In this document: in pieces, positions 33,804 to 42,771 of the stretch
How positions within the stretch are numbered: the stretch's first letter is position 1
Layout of the letters: each line of letters starts with the position of its first letter
NCBI RefSeq assembly: GCF_000272405.2
Contig: NZ_AJZM02000402.1
Coordinates: forward strand, 1-46,646
Source of the DNA: Vibrio tasmaniensis 1F-187
GTDB taxonomy: Bacteria > Pseudomonadota > Gammaproteobacteria > Enterobacterales > Vibrionaceae
Reading direction: 5' to 3'
DNA: 46,646 nt
Program-made: the position numbers and the translations under genes
The notes under the pieces: model-generated
Told to the model about the DNA's origin: nothing
Databases searched by the model: none
The model's input: only the letters and a program-made list of their open reading frames with translations

Positions 33804-34748
33804 ATGCTTGATAATCTTCGTATGGCCTTGAACGTATTGTTCGTGACTATCAATACCGCAATGACTGCGTTTACCGTGAGCTTTTTTGGCCTCATCAAAC
33901 TGATTCTTCCAATCTCTATTATTCAAAAGTCATGTACTCGTTTAGCGAATTTCACATTTTGGTGTTGGGCTTCGCTCAATCTTTGGATGTTGAACGTGAA
34001 TAATGATATCGAGTGGCAAGTTGAGGGTGGGGAAGACATCTCGACTAAGCAATGGTACTTGATGATGTCGAATCACCTGAGCTGGGCGGATATCGTGATC
34101 TTGTCTTCGATCTTGAAAGATAAGATGCCAATGACCAAGTTCTTCCTTAAGCATGAATTGCTGTACGTCCCTTTTGTTGGTTTGGCATGTTGGGGCTTGG
34201 ATATGCCTTTCATGAGACGTCACTCACGTGAGTTTTTGATTCGTAACCCTGAGCGTCGCAATGATGACTTTGATGCAATTAATAAGGCATGTACTAAGTT
34301 CAAATGGGCACCGACAACCTTGGTAAATTTTGTGGAAGGAACTCGTGCAAACCACGAGAAACTGGCGACAGCGAAAACACCTTATCGACATCTACTTAAA
34401 CCGAAAACAGGTGGTGTGGCGTTTGCTCTGTCTGCTATGGGCCCAATCTTGGATGGTATTGTGGATGTCACTCTGGCTTATCCAGAAAATCAGGCTTCTC
34501 CATTTGAAGACATGCTGAAGGGTAAAATGACCAAGGTGGTGGTGCGTATTAAACTGCACCCAATGGATGAGAACGTGAACGGTAATTATTTTGAAGATAA
34601 AGCGTTTAAACGTCGTTTCCACAGTTGGTTGAATAGTACGTGGAAAGAGAAAGACGACTATCTTGATACGGTTTATGCTCTTGATACGCCCTCTGAGGTT
34701 GAAATGATTGATGAACCTGATGTCGCTTATAAGAAACAAGAACAGTAA
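33804..34748 (+). CDS. YihG-like PlsC-family acyltransferase
   Basis: A 314-residue membrane-associated lysophospholipid acyltransferase. One or two hydrophobic segments lie at the N-terminus (about residues 5-60). The catalytic HX4D motif is NHLSWADIVILSS (about residue 92) and the second block is NFVEGTRANHEK. It transfers acyl groups to lysophosphatidic acid or similar, and resembles E. coli YihG (about 310 residues). It is a single gene closed by a strong hairpin. Exact acceptor unknown. Confidence 0.85.
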   Translation: MLDNLRMALNVLFVTINTAMTAFTVSFFGLIKLILPISIIQKSCTRLANFTFWCWASLNLWMLNVNNDIEWQVEGGEDISTKQWYLMMSNHLSWADIVILSSILKDKMPMTKFFLKHELLYVPFVGLACWGLDMPFMRRHSREFLIRNPERRNDDFDAINKACTKFKWAPTTLVNFVEGTRANHEKLATAKTPYRHLLKPKTGGVAFALSAMGPILDGIVDVTLAYPENQASPFEDMLKGKMTKVVVRIKLHPMDENVNGNYFEDKAFKRRFHSWLNSTWKEKDDYLDTVYALDTPSEVEMIDEPDVAYKKQEQ

Positions 34749-34771
34749 GATCATACCAAATCGATAGCATC

Positions 34772-34807
34772 AAAAAAGCCGATAGTTCATTGAACTGTCG
34801 GCTTTTT
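34772..34807 (+). terminator. Terminator after the acyltransferase gene
   Basis: AAAAAAGCCGATAGTTC pairs with GAACTGTCGGCTTTTTT, with A- and T-runs on the two sides. It can stop transcription from both directions. Confidence 0.85.
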
Positions 34808-34897
34808 TATTGATTGGACTTTGTCTACTCAAACAGTGCAGTCAGTGCTCACTATGTTCTAAAGCGCTAAAACAAGGATGGTCAAAGAGTGAGGAAG

Positions 34898-35641
34898 TTA
34901 AATCGCTTGGTAAGCCTCAATGATGTGCTTAACCTGACTGGTTTTGCCTTGCTTCTCTTGTCCTTGATGGATGCGCAAGTAGTGCTGCAATGTTTTGGCT
35001 TTGTATTGCAGTGATACTTGCTTCTGTTGTTCACAGTGCGGAGTCCAGATCTTGTCGCCGACGCTTGATATCTCAGTTACCGTTCGGTTATTGCCATTTT
35101 CATCTAGATTTTTGTCGCTTTCACCTTGGTTATTGCTGACCAATAAAATCTCGTAGTAACGACGGTTCTCTTCAATTAACACTTCATCAATTAGGCCGAA
35201 ATTGAGCGCCTTTAAATGATTTCTTAGCTCGAACTGCTGATGAACCGGGCAAAGCAAAAAATCGATCGCTTTGTCTGGATGCTTACAATGAATATCGTCG
35301 ACGAGCTTTTGTGTTAGATCGCCTCCCACACCCGCAATAATGACTAGATGTCTGCCAGTGTGCTTTTCCAATGGAATCGCTGCGACATCCAAGCAGTAGA
35401 CTTGCCATTGGCTAGTAACCTTTTGCTTTGCGGTTTCACCTTGGGGAAAGTAACGAGTTAGTTTGCCTTCTAGTTCATTCATCAGAGAAGGGACGATATC
35501 GACAAAATGAATCTGCGGTGCTTTGTGGTCAGATAATAGTTGAACACCCAAGAAGCCGTGATCACAACAACAGTCCCAAATATGTTGGTAGTCATTACTG
35601 ACAAGGGAGTGGATAGTTTGCAGTCGGTTACTTAGCTTCAT
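34898..35641 (-). CDS. tRNA (adenine-N1)-methyltransferase TrmK-like
   Basis: A 247-residue SAM-dependent methyltransferase of the TrmK family (formerly DUF633). The SAM motif I is HIWDCCCDHGFLGVQLL (residues 20-36); other conserved parts are IHFVDIVPSLM, VIAGVGGDLTQKLVDD and DFLLCPVHQQFELRNHL. The family methylates A22 of tRNA-Ser and others in Gram-positives. The gamma-proteobacterial homologue's target is not settled. It lies alone, reading left toward the acyltransferase terminator. Confidence 0.82.
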   Translation of the reverse strand: MKLSNRLQTIHSLVSNDYQHIWDCCCDHGFLGVQLLSDHKAPQIHFVDIVPSLMNELEGKLTRYFPQGETAKQKVTSQWQVYCLDVAAIPLEKHTGRHLVIIAGVGGDLTQKLVDDIHCKHPDKAIDFLLCPVHQQFELRNHLKALNFGLIDEVLIEENRRYYEILLVSNNQGESDKNLDENGNNRTVTEISSVGDKIWTPHCEQQKQVSLQYKAKTLQHYLRIHQGQEKQGKTSQVKHIIEAYQAI

Positions 35642-35708
35642 AAGGCTCGTATCGTTAAAAAAGGGTATTGTTGTATCGAACGCGCATTGTAATGACTTTC
35701 CATAAAAA

Positions 35709-35745
35709 CAAAAGCACCTAGGGGATTAATCCTAGGTGCTTTTTT
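35709..35745 (-). terminator. Terminator between the GGDEF gene and trmK-like gene
   Basis: AAAAGCACCTAGG (35710-35722) pairs with CCTAGGTGCTTTT (35731-35743), with T-runs on both sides. It lies 50 bases downstream of the GGDEF gene's stop on the minus strand. Confidence 0.85.
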
Positions 35746-35794
35746 GTTATCGGTATCGTACCAATCGGTGTGATACGAGCGTGTTAGCTAATGT

Positions 35795-37600
35795 CTACGA
35801 CGCTTTGGCTACGCCTCTAATGTGACCTTCTACTCGATTCTTTCCAAGTTGTAGTGCGATAAGCTTTGCTTGTTCCGCAAGGGCTAAAGCAGAGTCTGTT
35901 TCGCCGTCTATTTGCGAAAACCCGACGCTGATACTGAGTGACAATGTGATATCCGGAGTGACTATGGTTTTCTCGGCGATGCTGACTCGACATTGTTCCA
36001 ATTGGTGCTTGGCATCCTTCGCATCATTCGCTTTGAATAAAACGGCGAACTCCTTATCCCCAACTCGAGCAAGGCAAAGCCCTTTTGGCTTAGGGAAGTA
36101 AGAACGCATCGCTTCTGCGGCGAGCTTTATCATCTTGTCGCCAATCGCTTCACCGTAAGCTCGATTTACGTGGTCAAAGTTATCGATATCGAGCAGAGCT
36201 ACATAGGTATCGGGTTCGCATGCGTAGTTGTCGATCGCGATGTTAAAACTACTTTTGTTGTCTAACTGAGTCATGAGATCTTTACTGCTCAATTGATGGT
36301 GGAGCAGTAAGTTAGACAACGAGACTTCCGTGTAATCTTTGATCATACGTAAAATACTTTGACTGATCGGCAAGGGCGCATTGACGTAAATCACCGCGAT
36401 TAGCTGGTTACGAGAGTGCAAAGGGATACAGTAGTGGCGTTGGAGTATTTTGAGTTTACGTGCCAATGGATCTGCGTATTTGCTGCTTCGATAAGCCATG
36501 GTCTCGGGAGCAAATCGCTCAGCAAGGGCTTTGTCAGAATGTACCGTTGATTTGTTTCCATGATAATCGATGGTACTGAATGAGTGGCTCTCTGCTTGAT
36601 AAAGGCAGAATTGAATGCCTTTTTGATAGGTAAAGCTATTGAATATGGCTTTTAACTCTCGTTTAAAGCTGGCGAGATCATCAACTTTATTCAGTTGAGA
36701 TAACGACATGTTCAAGCGGTGAGCTAGGTAGTGTGCGCCAATCCATAATAGAAGCAGTGACCCGAGTACCACGCCAGTTAGCGTAAATTGGTGTGAGCTG
36801 GTGAGTATGTCGTGGCGATCAGTGCCCGAGACGAATACCCAGTTTAAGCTGTTGTCAGCATCAAATACCGTTATTTTGAAATTATCTTGATAGTAGTATT
36901 CGTGTTGGCCGACGGTCTCACCTTGAGAGAGTTGGTGGCTGATGCCGGCATGATAGCTGATGGATTTGGAGCCAATGCGTTTCGGATCAGGATGGAAAAC
37001 CAGTCGTTCGGTTGCTCTATCAACCACAAATACATAGCCACGGTCTAATGTCTTTAAGTCTCTCAGGCCTTGTGTGGTATGCAAAAGGTCAAACTCAATC
37101 CATATTTCTTTGTTCAACTTTTCCGTCGTGTGTTTGATCGCGAAAACCCAACGACCATCGGGTTTTTGATAGATAGAAGAGATGTAAAAACCTTCTACAA
37201 CACTATCTATTGGATTCCACTGGATGGCATTGATCTGCTCATTAGAAAGAGGCAGGCCACGAGTTGAAATATATTGTTGGGATTGAGGCTGGTATTGAAC
37301 AATATCGGAGAAGTTAGGTGTTCTCTTAAGAATATTGTCACTGATGTCCCTGAGTTTTTGTTCACCGACGGGGCCTGATGTAGATAAGCTTAAACTGGTT
37401 TCCAAAAAATAGAGTTTGCCGAATGTGGCTTCGATGTTGGAATTGATGATGGAACTTGCGATACGAATATTTGATAGTGATTGTTCTTTTGCTGTCGTTT
37501 CTACTTTTTCAAGTTGAGCTGCAGCAAGATAGAGCATCCCTCCAGTTAATAAAATAATGTATGGTTTAAAAAGCCGAATTAATGTTTTAGGTAAAGCCAT
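35795..37600 (-). CDS. Membrane sensor with Cache domain and degenerate GGDEF
   Basis: A 601-residue inner-membrane protein. A first hydrophobic segment (about residues 10-26) and a second (about residues 270-292) enclose a periplasmic Cache-like sensor. A GAF-like region (about 320-430) follows, then a GGDEF domain (about 445-600). The active-site loop reads LARVGDKEF, so the consensus G-G-D/E-E-F is replaced with G-D-K-E-F; the second Gly and the first acid are lost. The product-inhibition motif RxxD before it is also absent. It is therefore probably not an active diguanylate cyclase and may instead bind ligand or GTP. The start is the ATG 37600; a TTG three codons earlier is possible. Confidence 0.85.
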   Translation of the reverse strand: MALPKTLIRLFKPYIILLTGGMLYLAAAQLEKVETTAKEQSLSNIRIASSIINSNIEATFGKLYFLETSLSLSTSGPVGEQKLRDISDNILKRTPNFSDIVQYQPQSQQYISTRGLPLSNEQINAIQWNPIDSVVEGFYISSIYQKPDGRWVFAIKHTTEKLNKEIWIEFDLLHTTQGLRDLKTLDRGYVFVVDRATERLVFHPDPKRIGSKSISYHAGISHQLSQGETVGQHEYYYQDNFKITVFDADNSLNWVFVSGTDRHDILTSSHQFTLTGVVLGSLLLLWIGAHYLAHRLNMSLSQLNKVDDLASFKRELKAIFNSFTYQKGIQFCLYQAESHSFSTIDYHGNKSTVHSDKALAERFAPETMAYRSSKYADPLARKLKILQRHYCIPLHSRNQLIAVIYVNAPLPISQSILRMIKDYTEVSLSNLLLHHQLSSKDLMTQLDNKSSFNIAIDNYACEPDTYVALLDIDNFDHVNRAYGEAIGDKMIKLAAEAMRSYFPKPKGLCLARVGDKEFAVLFKANDAKDAKHQLEQCRVSIAEKTIVTPDITLSLSISVGFSQIDGETDSALALAEQAKLIALQLGKNRVEGHIRGVAKAS

Positions 37601-37718
37601 GATATCCAAAGACGTTATAGATTCATTTTTATAGTACGGCCATACTAAACAGTTTTCGTAATCACATCAATGCAAAATGTTCCATATAAAAAGTTGAGTT
37701 TGTGACGTTCAGCTAATA

Positions 37719-37747
37719 AAAAAGCCAGTCATAAACATAACTGGCTT
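37719..37747 (-). terminator. Rho-independent terminator of glgX
   Basis: AAGCCAGTTATG pairs with CATGACTGGCTT-type arms (minus strand) and is followed by TTTTTT. It lies 55 bases after the glgX stop. Confidence 0.8.
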
Positions 37748-37801
37748 CTATGGCTTCGCGTGTTCTATTAAGCTGATTTGGCTTTTAACCTAAACCTAAA
37801 C

Positions 37802-39775
37802 CTAAACCGAATCAGTCTTGTTTGGCGAATAGTGCAAAATTGCCATTGAAACGGGAGATAACAGCATTTCACCTTCGGCATGACCCGGTTTCACGTTTCG
37901 CAAGTTGGTATCACAGATGGTTACCCAGTCTTGCTGACGGTCACTCGGTAAAGAAAATCGAGCAGGAGCGTTGGTTTGGTTGATCAGATAAATCAACTCG
38001 TCGCCATCTTTGCCGATGCCTAAATGCAAGGCTACGGAGCTTAAACGGTTCCAATCATCATGTTCCATGATTGTGCCATCAACACGGCTCCAGAATATAC
38101 GGTTAGAGTTACGTTTATCGCCACTGAACGCTTTGATAAACGGCACCATGTATTGCTGACGTGCGGAGATCATCTCAGACAACCAAGCCTTGAAGTAAGC
38201 CTTACGCTCGGAATTTTCCCAGTTGAGCCAGCTAGTGACGCTGTCTTGGCAGTACGCGTTGTTGTTGCCATTTTGAGAATGAGATAACACATCGGCCGTC
38301 AAAATATGTGGAATACCGAATGCAAATAACAGGCTAGCCATGAAGTTACGCTTTTGCTTTTCGCGTGTTGCGATAACCAAAAGGTTTTCTGTGTTGCCTT
38401 CAACACCATAGTTTTCAGAGCGATTATCACCGTGTCCATCGCGGTTGCTCTCACCATTTTCTTCATTGTGCTTATGTTTATAAGAAACAAGATCTTGCAT
38501 GGTGAAGCCGTCATGATAAGTGATGTAGTTGACGGTTAATTTGTACGGCCAGTGTGCGGCACTGTAGATGTCACGAGAGCCCATTAAGCGAGTCGCAAAC
38601 TCTTTCAAGTAGCCTTGATCACCACGCCAGAAGCTACGAGTGATATCTCGCAGTTTGTCGTTACATTCATTCCACCCCAACGGAAAATTGCCAACTTGGT
38701 AGCCATTTGGCCCGATGTCCCATGGTTCTGCAATTAACTTGGTTTCTTTCAATACCGGATCTTGGGCGACGGCTTTGAAGAAAGCAGCCTCAGGATTGTA
38801 GTTATCGCCTTCGCGCCCCAGTGTTGCTGCCAAATCAAAACGGAAGCCGTCGACTTGGAACTCACTAACCCAGTAGCGCAGTGTATCCATTACTAAGTTA
38901 AGTGCTGGTTGGTGGGTGAGGTCGACCGTATTACCACAACCGGTGAAGTTCGCGTAATGACAGCCATGCTTAATGTAGTAGCGACTATCGAGTGCTTTTA
39001 GGTTGAAGGTTGTGCCGCCTTCACCGCCTTCTGCTGTGTGGTTGTAGACGACATCGAGAATGACTTCGATACCGTTGCGGTGCAGTTCTCGAATCGCGGT
39101 TTTGAGTTCACTTACGGCGTCTTTCTCTGCGTAGCGTGGGTCTGGCACCATAAACAAATATGGATTGTAACCCCAGTAATTCACTTTCCCCATATCCAAT
39201 AGGTGGGGCTCATGCATACATGCAGCAATAGGTAAAAGTTGTAGAGAATTGATGTTTTGCTGTTTATAGAATGCAAGCATTTCGGGACTAACTAACCCCA
39301 AATAACGGCCTTTTGTATTGGTCGCGACTTCTGGGTGAAGTTGAGATAGGCCTTTAACATGGGTTTCGAAAAGAACGGTCTCTTCGCGGCTAATACGCGG
39401 CTTTTCGACATCTTGCCAATCGAACGTGTCATCAACTACGAGACACTTCGCCATCGAAAAGCTTTTTTCATTGGTATATGGCGTTGCGTAATCGAGCGGT
39501 TCGCTTATTGCTTTAGCGTAAGGGTCGGAAAGTAAGATCGGGCCATTATCAGTTTCAGCAATGAAACCGTATTTTTGTCCCGCTTTAATACCATCAACAA
39601 ATACATATCTGATATCAGCGTATTCATTTTCCAATTTATAAGTGGTGAACTCATCGTTCTCGTCAAAAAGAGCGAGAGAAAGGGATTTACAGTCAGGGGA
39701 ATAAATTGAGAAGTTACAGCCAGTGTTACCTAGCGTTGCGCCTAGTGGATAAGGGCGAGCGAGCGTTCTAGTCAT
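37802..39775 (-). CDS. glgX: Glycogen debranching enzyme GlgX
   Basis: A 657-residue GH13 isoamylase-type enzyme that hydrolyses alpha-1,6 branches of glycogen limit dextrin. It opens with a CBM48-like domain (LARPYPLGATLGNTGCNFSIYSPDC), then the TIM barrel: VILDVVYNHTAEGGEGG (region I), VDGFRFDLAATLGREG (region II, nucleophile Asp), KLIAEPWDIG (region III, acid Glu) and NYITYHDGFTMQDL (region IV). It is divergent from lamB, and the shared 432-base region carries MalT-like boxes. Its 3' end is abutted by three copies of a hexamer repeat. It most likely works with the second debranching enzyme further right. Confidence 0.93.
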   Translation of the reverse strand: MTRTLARPYPLGATLGNTGCNFSIYSPDCKSLSLALFDENDEFTTYKLENEYADIRYVFVDGIKAGQKYGFIAETDNGPILLSDPYAKAISEPLDYATPYTNEKSFSMAKCLVVDDTFDWQDVEKPRISREETVLFETHVKGLSQLHPEVATNTKGRYLGLVSPEMLAFYKQQNINSLQLLPIAACMHEPHLLDMGKVNYWGYNPYLFMVPDPRYAEKDAVSELKTAIRELHRNGIEVILDVVYNHTAEGGEGGTTFNLKALDSRYYIKHGCHYANFTGCGNTVDLTHQPALNLVMDTLRYWVSEFQVDGFRFDLAATLGREGDNYNPEAAFFKAVAQDPVLKETKLIAEPWDIGPNGYQVGNFPLGWNECNDKLRDITRSFWRGDQGYLKEFATRLMGSRDIYSAAHWPYKLTVNYITYHDGFTMQDLVSYKHKHNEENGESNRDGHGDNRSENYGVEGNTENLLVIATREKQKRNFMASLLFAFGIPHILTADVLSHSQNGNNNAYCQDSVTSWLNWENSERKAYFKAWLSEMISARQQYMVPFIKAFSGDKRNSNRIFWSRVDGTIMEHDDWNRLSSVALHLGIGKDGDELIYLINQTNAPARFSLPSDRQQDWVTICDTNLRNVKPGHAEGEMLLSPVSMAILHYSPNKTDSV

Positions 39776-39905
39776 TGCTTGATTTCTTGTTCGTTTATCA
39801 ACATCAGTGAACTATTAGTAAAAGGCTTTGTCCCATTAAGGTCAAGCAACTTCATAGAATAAATTTTGTTGAAAAATAATTCATCGATGAAGTTCAAATT
39901 ATATA

Positions 39906-39921
39906 TTTGAAGTAGATCTCA
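39906..39921 (+). promoter_or_regulatory. Candidate CRP site between glgX and lamB
   Basis: TTTGAAGTAGATCTCA matches TGTGA-N6-TCACA at four of five positions in each half-site. Confidence 0.4.
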
Positions 39922-40017
39922 CTTATGCTGAATAATTAGATCTGTGTGCTGTCTACTCCTCCTAGATTAAGTGATCCAACCCTTTAAAATACCATTCTGT
40001 ATAAACTCTACTCCCTT

Positions 40018-40027
40018 CTCATCCCCC
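40018..40027 (-). promoter_or_regulatory. Best candidate MalT box
   Basis: On the minus strand it reads GGGGGATGAG, containing the GGGGATGAG core of the MalT consensus GGGGA(T/G)GAGG. Three weaker cores flank it (39957-39962, 40045-40050, 40062-40067). Confidence 0.5.
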
Positions 40028-40207
40028 TTAATTTAGTTCGGGGTGGAGGAAGTCAAACTTGTCATCCTCTCTTAATATTGGCTCCGTTGAAACGAATCAG
40101 GGGAAACCCTAAACCTCTCTATCTTACGCCCACCATTACTGCCTTTGGTTGTCGCAAGAGAGCAAAAATATAAAACCTAAAATAAATCGTCCTTAATGGA
40201 GTTAAGA

Positions 40208-41614
40208 ATGAAAAAAGTAAGTTTGATTGCTGCTGCAGTGGCTTCTGCACTTGTCGCTGGTTCAGCGTTCGCAGAAAATGACGTTGCACTTGATGTAACA
40301 AGTGGTGACTCTGCAATGGAAGTAGAGGTGAAAAACCCTACTGACGTTATCACTGACGGCTGGGAAGTTCACGGTTACATGTCTTCTAACGTTCGTGTTG
40401 TCGACGGTAAAACAGTAGACACTGAATTCGGTAAGCCAGATTACAAAACAGCGGGTACTCACGGTAAGAGTACTAACCAAGTTGAATTTGTAATTAAGAA
40501 GCACTCTGAGTATCAAAATGGTGTGTGGGCGGACTACGTTCTTCGTACTGAATATGGTAACGGTAACTCATACGCTTATTCTTCTGAAGGCGGACAAAAG
40601 AAGAATGATGATTCTCAGTTCGAAGTAAAAGAAGCTTTCGTTGAGCTCGGCGGTATTTTAGGTGAAGACACTTCTATTTGGGGTGGTCAACGTTACCTAA
40701 ACCGTGCAGCAGGTCTTTTATCTGGTGAGTTCTGGAAACAATCATCTGGTATTGGTGCAGGTATTCAAACTAAGCTTGCAGGACATACTGCTGGTATCGC
40801 TTATGTAATGGCTGATCCTGATGCAGGTTCTGCAGATTCTTATGCGATTGACTGTAAGCAAAAAGATGGCACTACATCGACAGATCCTAATAAATGTAAA
40901 GTTAATAAAAACGGTGCAAAAGAAAGAGAAACTCTCTCTTCTATCGATTTGTACTACTACGGCGTGGATGCGGGTATCGGCAGCCTAGACTTTGACTTTA
41001 AATATGGTCAGAAACACATTAATAATGGTGAGGATCAAGATGGTTTCGGAGCTGCTGTAACACTAAACACAAGCTACTATGGTCTAGACGGTTGGACTCA
41101 AAATGCCATTGCTTATGGTTCTGGTGTAATGCAAAACCGTGGTGTTAACTTCGGTGGTTGGTCTGGCGGCGATGATAAAGCTGAGTCTCTATTCTTGACT
41201 TCTTACGGTGTACTAAACATTTCAGAAAGATGGCAGCTAGGTACGGAAGCTGTGTACTTTACAGCTCTTGACCAATTGTTTGGTGCTGACGGTTTGACTC
41301 GTTACATGGTTGCTGCTCGTCCTTCTTACAAGCTGAACGACAACGTTCGTTTAGAAGCAACGGCTTCTTACGGTCACGAAGAGGGTGATGAAGGTTACTT
41401 TGGTGGTCGTACTGGCGATGCTGTAGAGAGCGATATTCTTAACCTAGAAATTGCAACTGCATTTACAGCGAACTCTGACTACTTCGGTCGTCCACAAGTT
41501 AAGCCTTACATTAGCTACATTAAAGCTGATGATGAAGCAAGTGCTAAACAAATTGGTATCGATAACGGTAAAGACGAATTTGTATTCGGTGTACACACTG
41601 AAATTTGGTTCTAA
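40208..41614 (+). CDS. lamB: Maltoporin LamB
   Basis: A 468-residue outer-membrane maltodextrin channel. It has a signal peptide (MKKVSLIAAAVASALVAGSAFA) and then an alternating beta-strand pattern typical of 18-strand maltoporins, with conserved parts such as WEVHGYMSSNVRV, FEVKEAFVELGG, SIWGGQRYLNR and the C-terminal aromatic FGVHTEIWF needed for barrel assembly. The start is the ATG 40208 with GGAG seven bases upstream; an ATG four codons earlier is rejected. An unusual Lys/Asp/Cys-rich loop (about residues 216-240, DCKQKDGTTSTDPNKCKVN) may form a disulphide in an extracellular loop. malM follows after a terminator. Confidence 0.93.
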   Translation: MKKVSLIAAAVASALVAGSAFAENDVALDVTSGDSAMEVEVKNPTDVITDGWEVHGYMSSNVRVVDGKTVDTEFGKPDYKTAGTHGKSTNQVEFVIKKHSEYQNGVWADYVLRTEYGNGNSYAYSSEGGQKKNDDSQFEVKEAFVELGGILGEDTSIWGGQRYLNRAAGLLSGEFWKQSSGIGAGIQTKLAGHTAGIAYVMADPDAGSADSYAIDCKQKDGTTSTDPNKCKVNKNGAKERETLSSIDLYYYGVDAGIGSLDFDFKYGQKHINNGEDQDGFGAAVTLNTSYYGLDGWTQNAIAYGSGVMQNRGVNFGGWSGGDDKAESLFLTSYGVLNISERWQLGTEAVYFTALDQLFGADGLTRYMVAARPSYKLNDNVRLEATASYGHEEGDEGYFGGRTGDAVESDILNLEIATAFTANSDYFGRPQVKPYISYIKADDEASAKQIGIDNGKDEFVFGVHTEIWF

Positions 41615-41630
41615 ACCGTTTAAAGTATAA

Positions 41631-41652
41631 GGCAGCCATTGGCTGCCTTTTT
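41631..41652 (+). terminator. Intercistronic terminator between lamB and malM
   Basis: GGCAGCC (41631-41637) pairs with GGCTGCC (41641-41647) around ATT and is followed by TTTTT. It lies 17 bases after the lamB stop. malM expression would depend on readthrough, giving lower level than lamB. Confidence 0.85.
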
Positions 41653-41692
41653 CCGTTTCCCCCAACAACAACCAATAGTGAGAGAGATTACA

Positions 41693-42574
41693 ATGACAAA
41701 TAAAAGCTCTATGTTAGCCGTGGTACTAGGTGCCTTGCTAAGCGGTTGTGCTTCCGATGCTCAGGTTCAAACTAAACTCGATGCACCCACTAATGCAGAA
41801 GTATGCTGCAGCGATTTTTCGCAGTACCCATACGCACAATTGAATGATAATGAAGATTTAAAGTTTGATATCGACTTGGGGTCACCTGTCGGTACATTTA
41901 CAACAGGTAATAGCCACTTTGCAGCGTTCAAGTTCAGCGAGCGCTCAGGGGAGATGGTCGTTAAGCTATCGAGCTTGATGATCGATGATTCAGTTTTTGC
42001 TCCAGAAGCCATGCTTCTAGATGAAAACTTTAAGCCAGTGCAAACATTGAAGTTTGAAGACTTTAAGGTTCAGGCATCCGATGCTTTTACTCGCACGAGT
42101 TACATTGAACGCTTGCGTATTGATGCGAGCAAGACACCTTATATTATTATCTACACGCCTGCTGATGAGCTTGGCAATAAGGTGAAAGTTGATCACCCAG
42201 CAAAGGTGCGAGCAAAAGAATTTGGTGAGGTGATGCCTATGGTCACCGATCCGGTATACACCAATCAATTAGGTGGTCGTTTAGAGTTAGAAATTAAAAC
42301 TTTAAAACTTCGCCCTTACCGTGCTAAACCTGCCGTAGCGCCAGTCGTTGCTGCCCCTGCCGCTCTGGCAGCGACTGCAACAGCTGTTGTACCGAAGAAA
42401 GCAGACACGCAGATACGTGTGCAGCAAGAGACAAAAGACTTCTATTTGTCTGCTATACAAAATGCGGTGAAGTCAGGTGATATACCGAAAGCTTTAGGTT
42501 TGTTAGATGAAGCGAAGGCGCTTAATGTTGAAGGTGCACAAGAAGCTTTTGTGCGAGCCGTCAACGCAAAATAG
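41693..42574 (+). CDS. malM: Maltose operon lipoprotein MalM
   Basis: A 293-residue protein that follows lamB, as malM does in E. coli. The start is the ATG 41693 after GAGAGAG. It carries a lipoprotein signal (MLAVVLGALLSGCASD; lipobox LSGC). E. coli MalM is described as a periplasmic protein without this lipobox as far as I recall, so membrane anchoring may be a Vibrio feature. The C-terminal part includes an Ala/Val-rich linker (about residues 215-245, PAVAPVVAAPAALAATATAVV) and then a helical region (KDFYLSAIQNAVKSGDIPKALGLLDEAKALNVEGAQEAFVRAV). Function in maltodextrin uptake is undefined. Its stop codon overlaps an octamer repeat array. Confidence 0.88.
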   Translation: MTNKSSMLAVVLGALLSGCASDAQVQTKLDAPTNAEVCCSDFSQYPYAQLNDNEDLKFDIDLGSPVGTFTTGNSHFAAFKFSERSGEMVVKLSSLMIDDSVFAPEAMLLDENFKPVQTLKFEDFKVQASDAFTRTSYIERLRIDASKTPYIIIYTPADELGNKVKVDHPAKVRAKEFGEVMPMVTDPVYTNQLGGRLELEIKTLKLRPYRAKPAVAPVVAAPAALAATATAVVPKKADTQIRVQQETKDFYLSAIQNAVKSGDIPKALGLLDEAKALNVEGAQEAFVRAVNAK

Positions 42575-42684
42575 CTTGTTAGCTTGTTAGCTTGTTAGCT
42601 TGTTAGCTTAAGAGCTTAAGAGCTTAAGAACTTAATAGCTTAGTAGGCTTAATGGCTTAGCAGCCCAGTATCTTAGTCGCTTAG
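42573..42684 (+). repeat. Octamer tandem repeat array after malM
   Basis: About 14 consecutive 8-base units, starting inside the malM stop codon. The first four are AGCTTGTT, the next three AGCTTAAG, and the rest decay (AACTTAAT, AGCTTAGT, AGGCTTAA, TGGCTTAG, CAGCCCAG, TATCTTAG, TCGCTTAG). Copy number is probably variable by replication slippage. It lies in the 3' UTR just before the terminator. Function unknown. Confidence 0.85.
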
Positions 42685-42706
42685 ATAGAGATAGAAATAA
42701 AGATAG

Positions 42707-42732
42707 AACGCTCCTTTAAAGGGGCGTTTTTT
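42707..42732 (+). terminator. Terminator of lamB-malM
   Basis: AACGCTCC (42707-42714) pairs with GGGGCGTT (42721-42728) around TTTAAA and ends in a T-run. It follows the octamer array. Confidence 0.9.
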
Positions 42733-42771
42733 ATATCTGAATTTATAGACACTTCAAGTTTAGAGGTCGTT

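Larger units (their letters stand above)
39776..40207. promoter_or_regulatory. glgX/lamB divergent control region
   Basis: A 432-base region with four MalT-type cores: GGAGGA on the minus strand at 39957-39962, GGATGA on the minus strand at 40019-40024 (context GGGGATGAGA, near the MalT consensus), GGAGGA on the plus strand at 40045-40050, and GGATGA on the minus strand at 40062-40067. A CRP-like site TTTGA-N6-TCTCA lies at 39906-39921. The cluster of boxes argues for MalT- and CRP-dependent maltose control of lamB, and possibly of glgX. Confidence 0.65.

Noticed and set aside
42573..42684. CRISPR array
   Set aside because: The repeat units are 8 bases with no spacers, so this is a simple tandem repeat.
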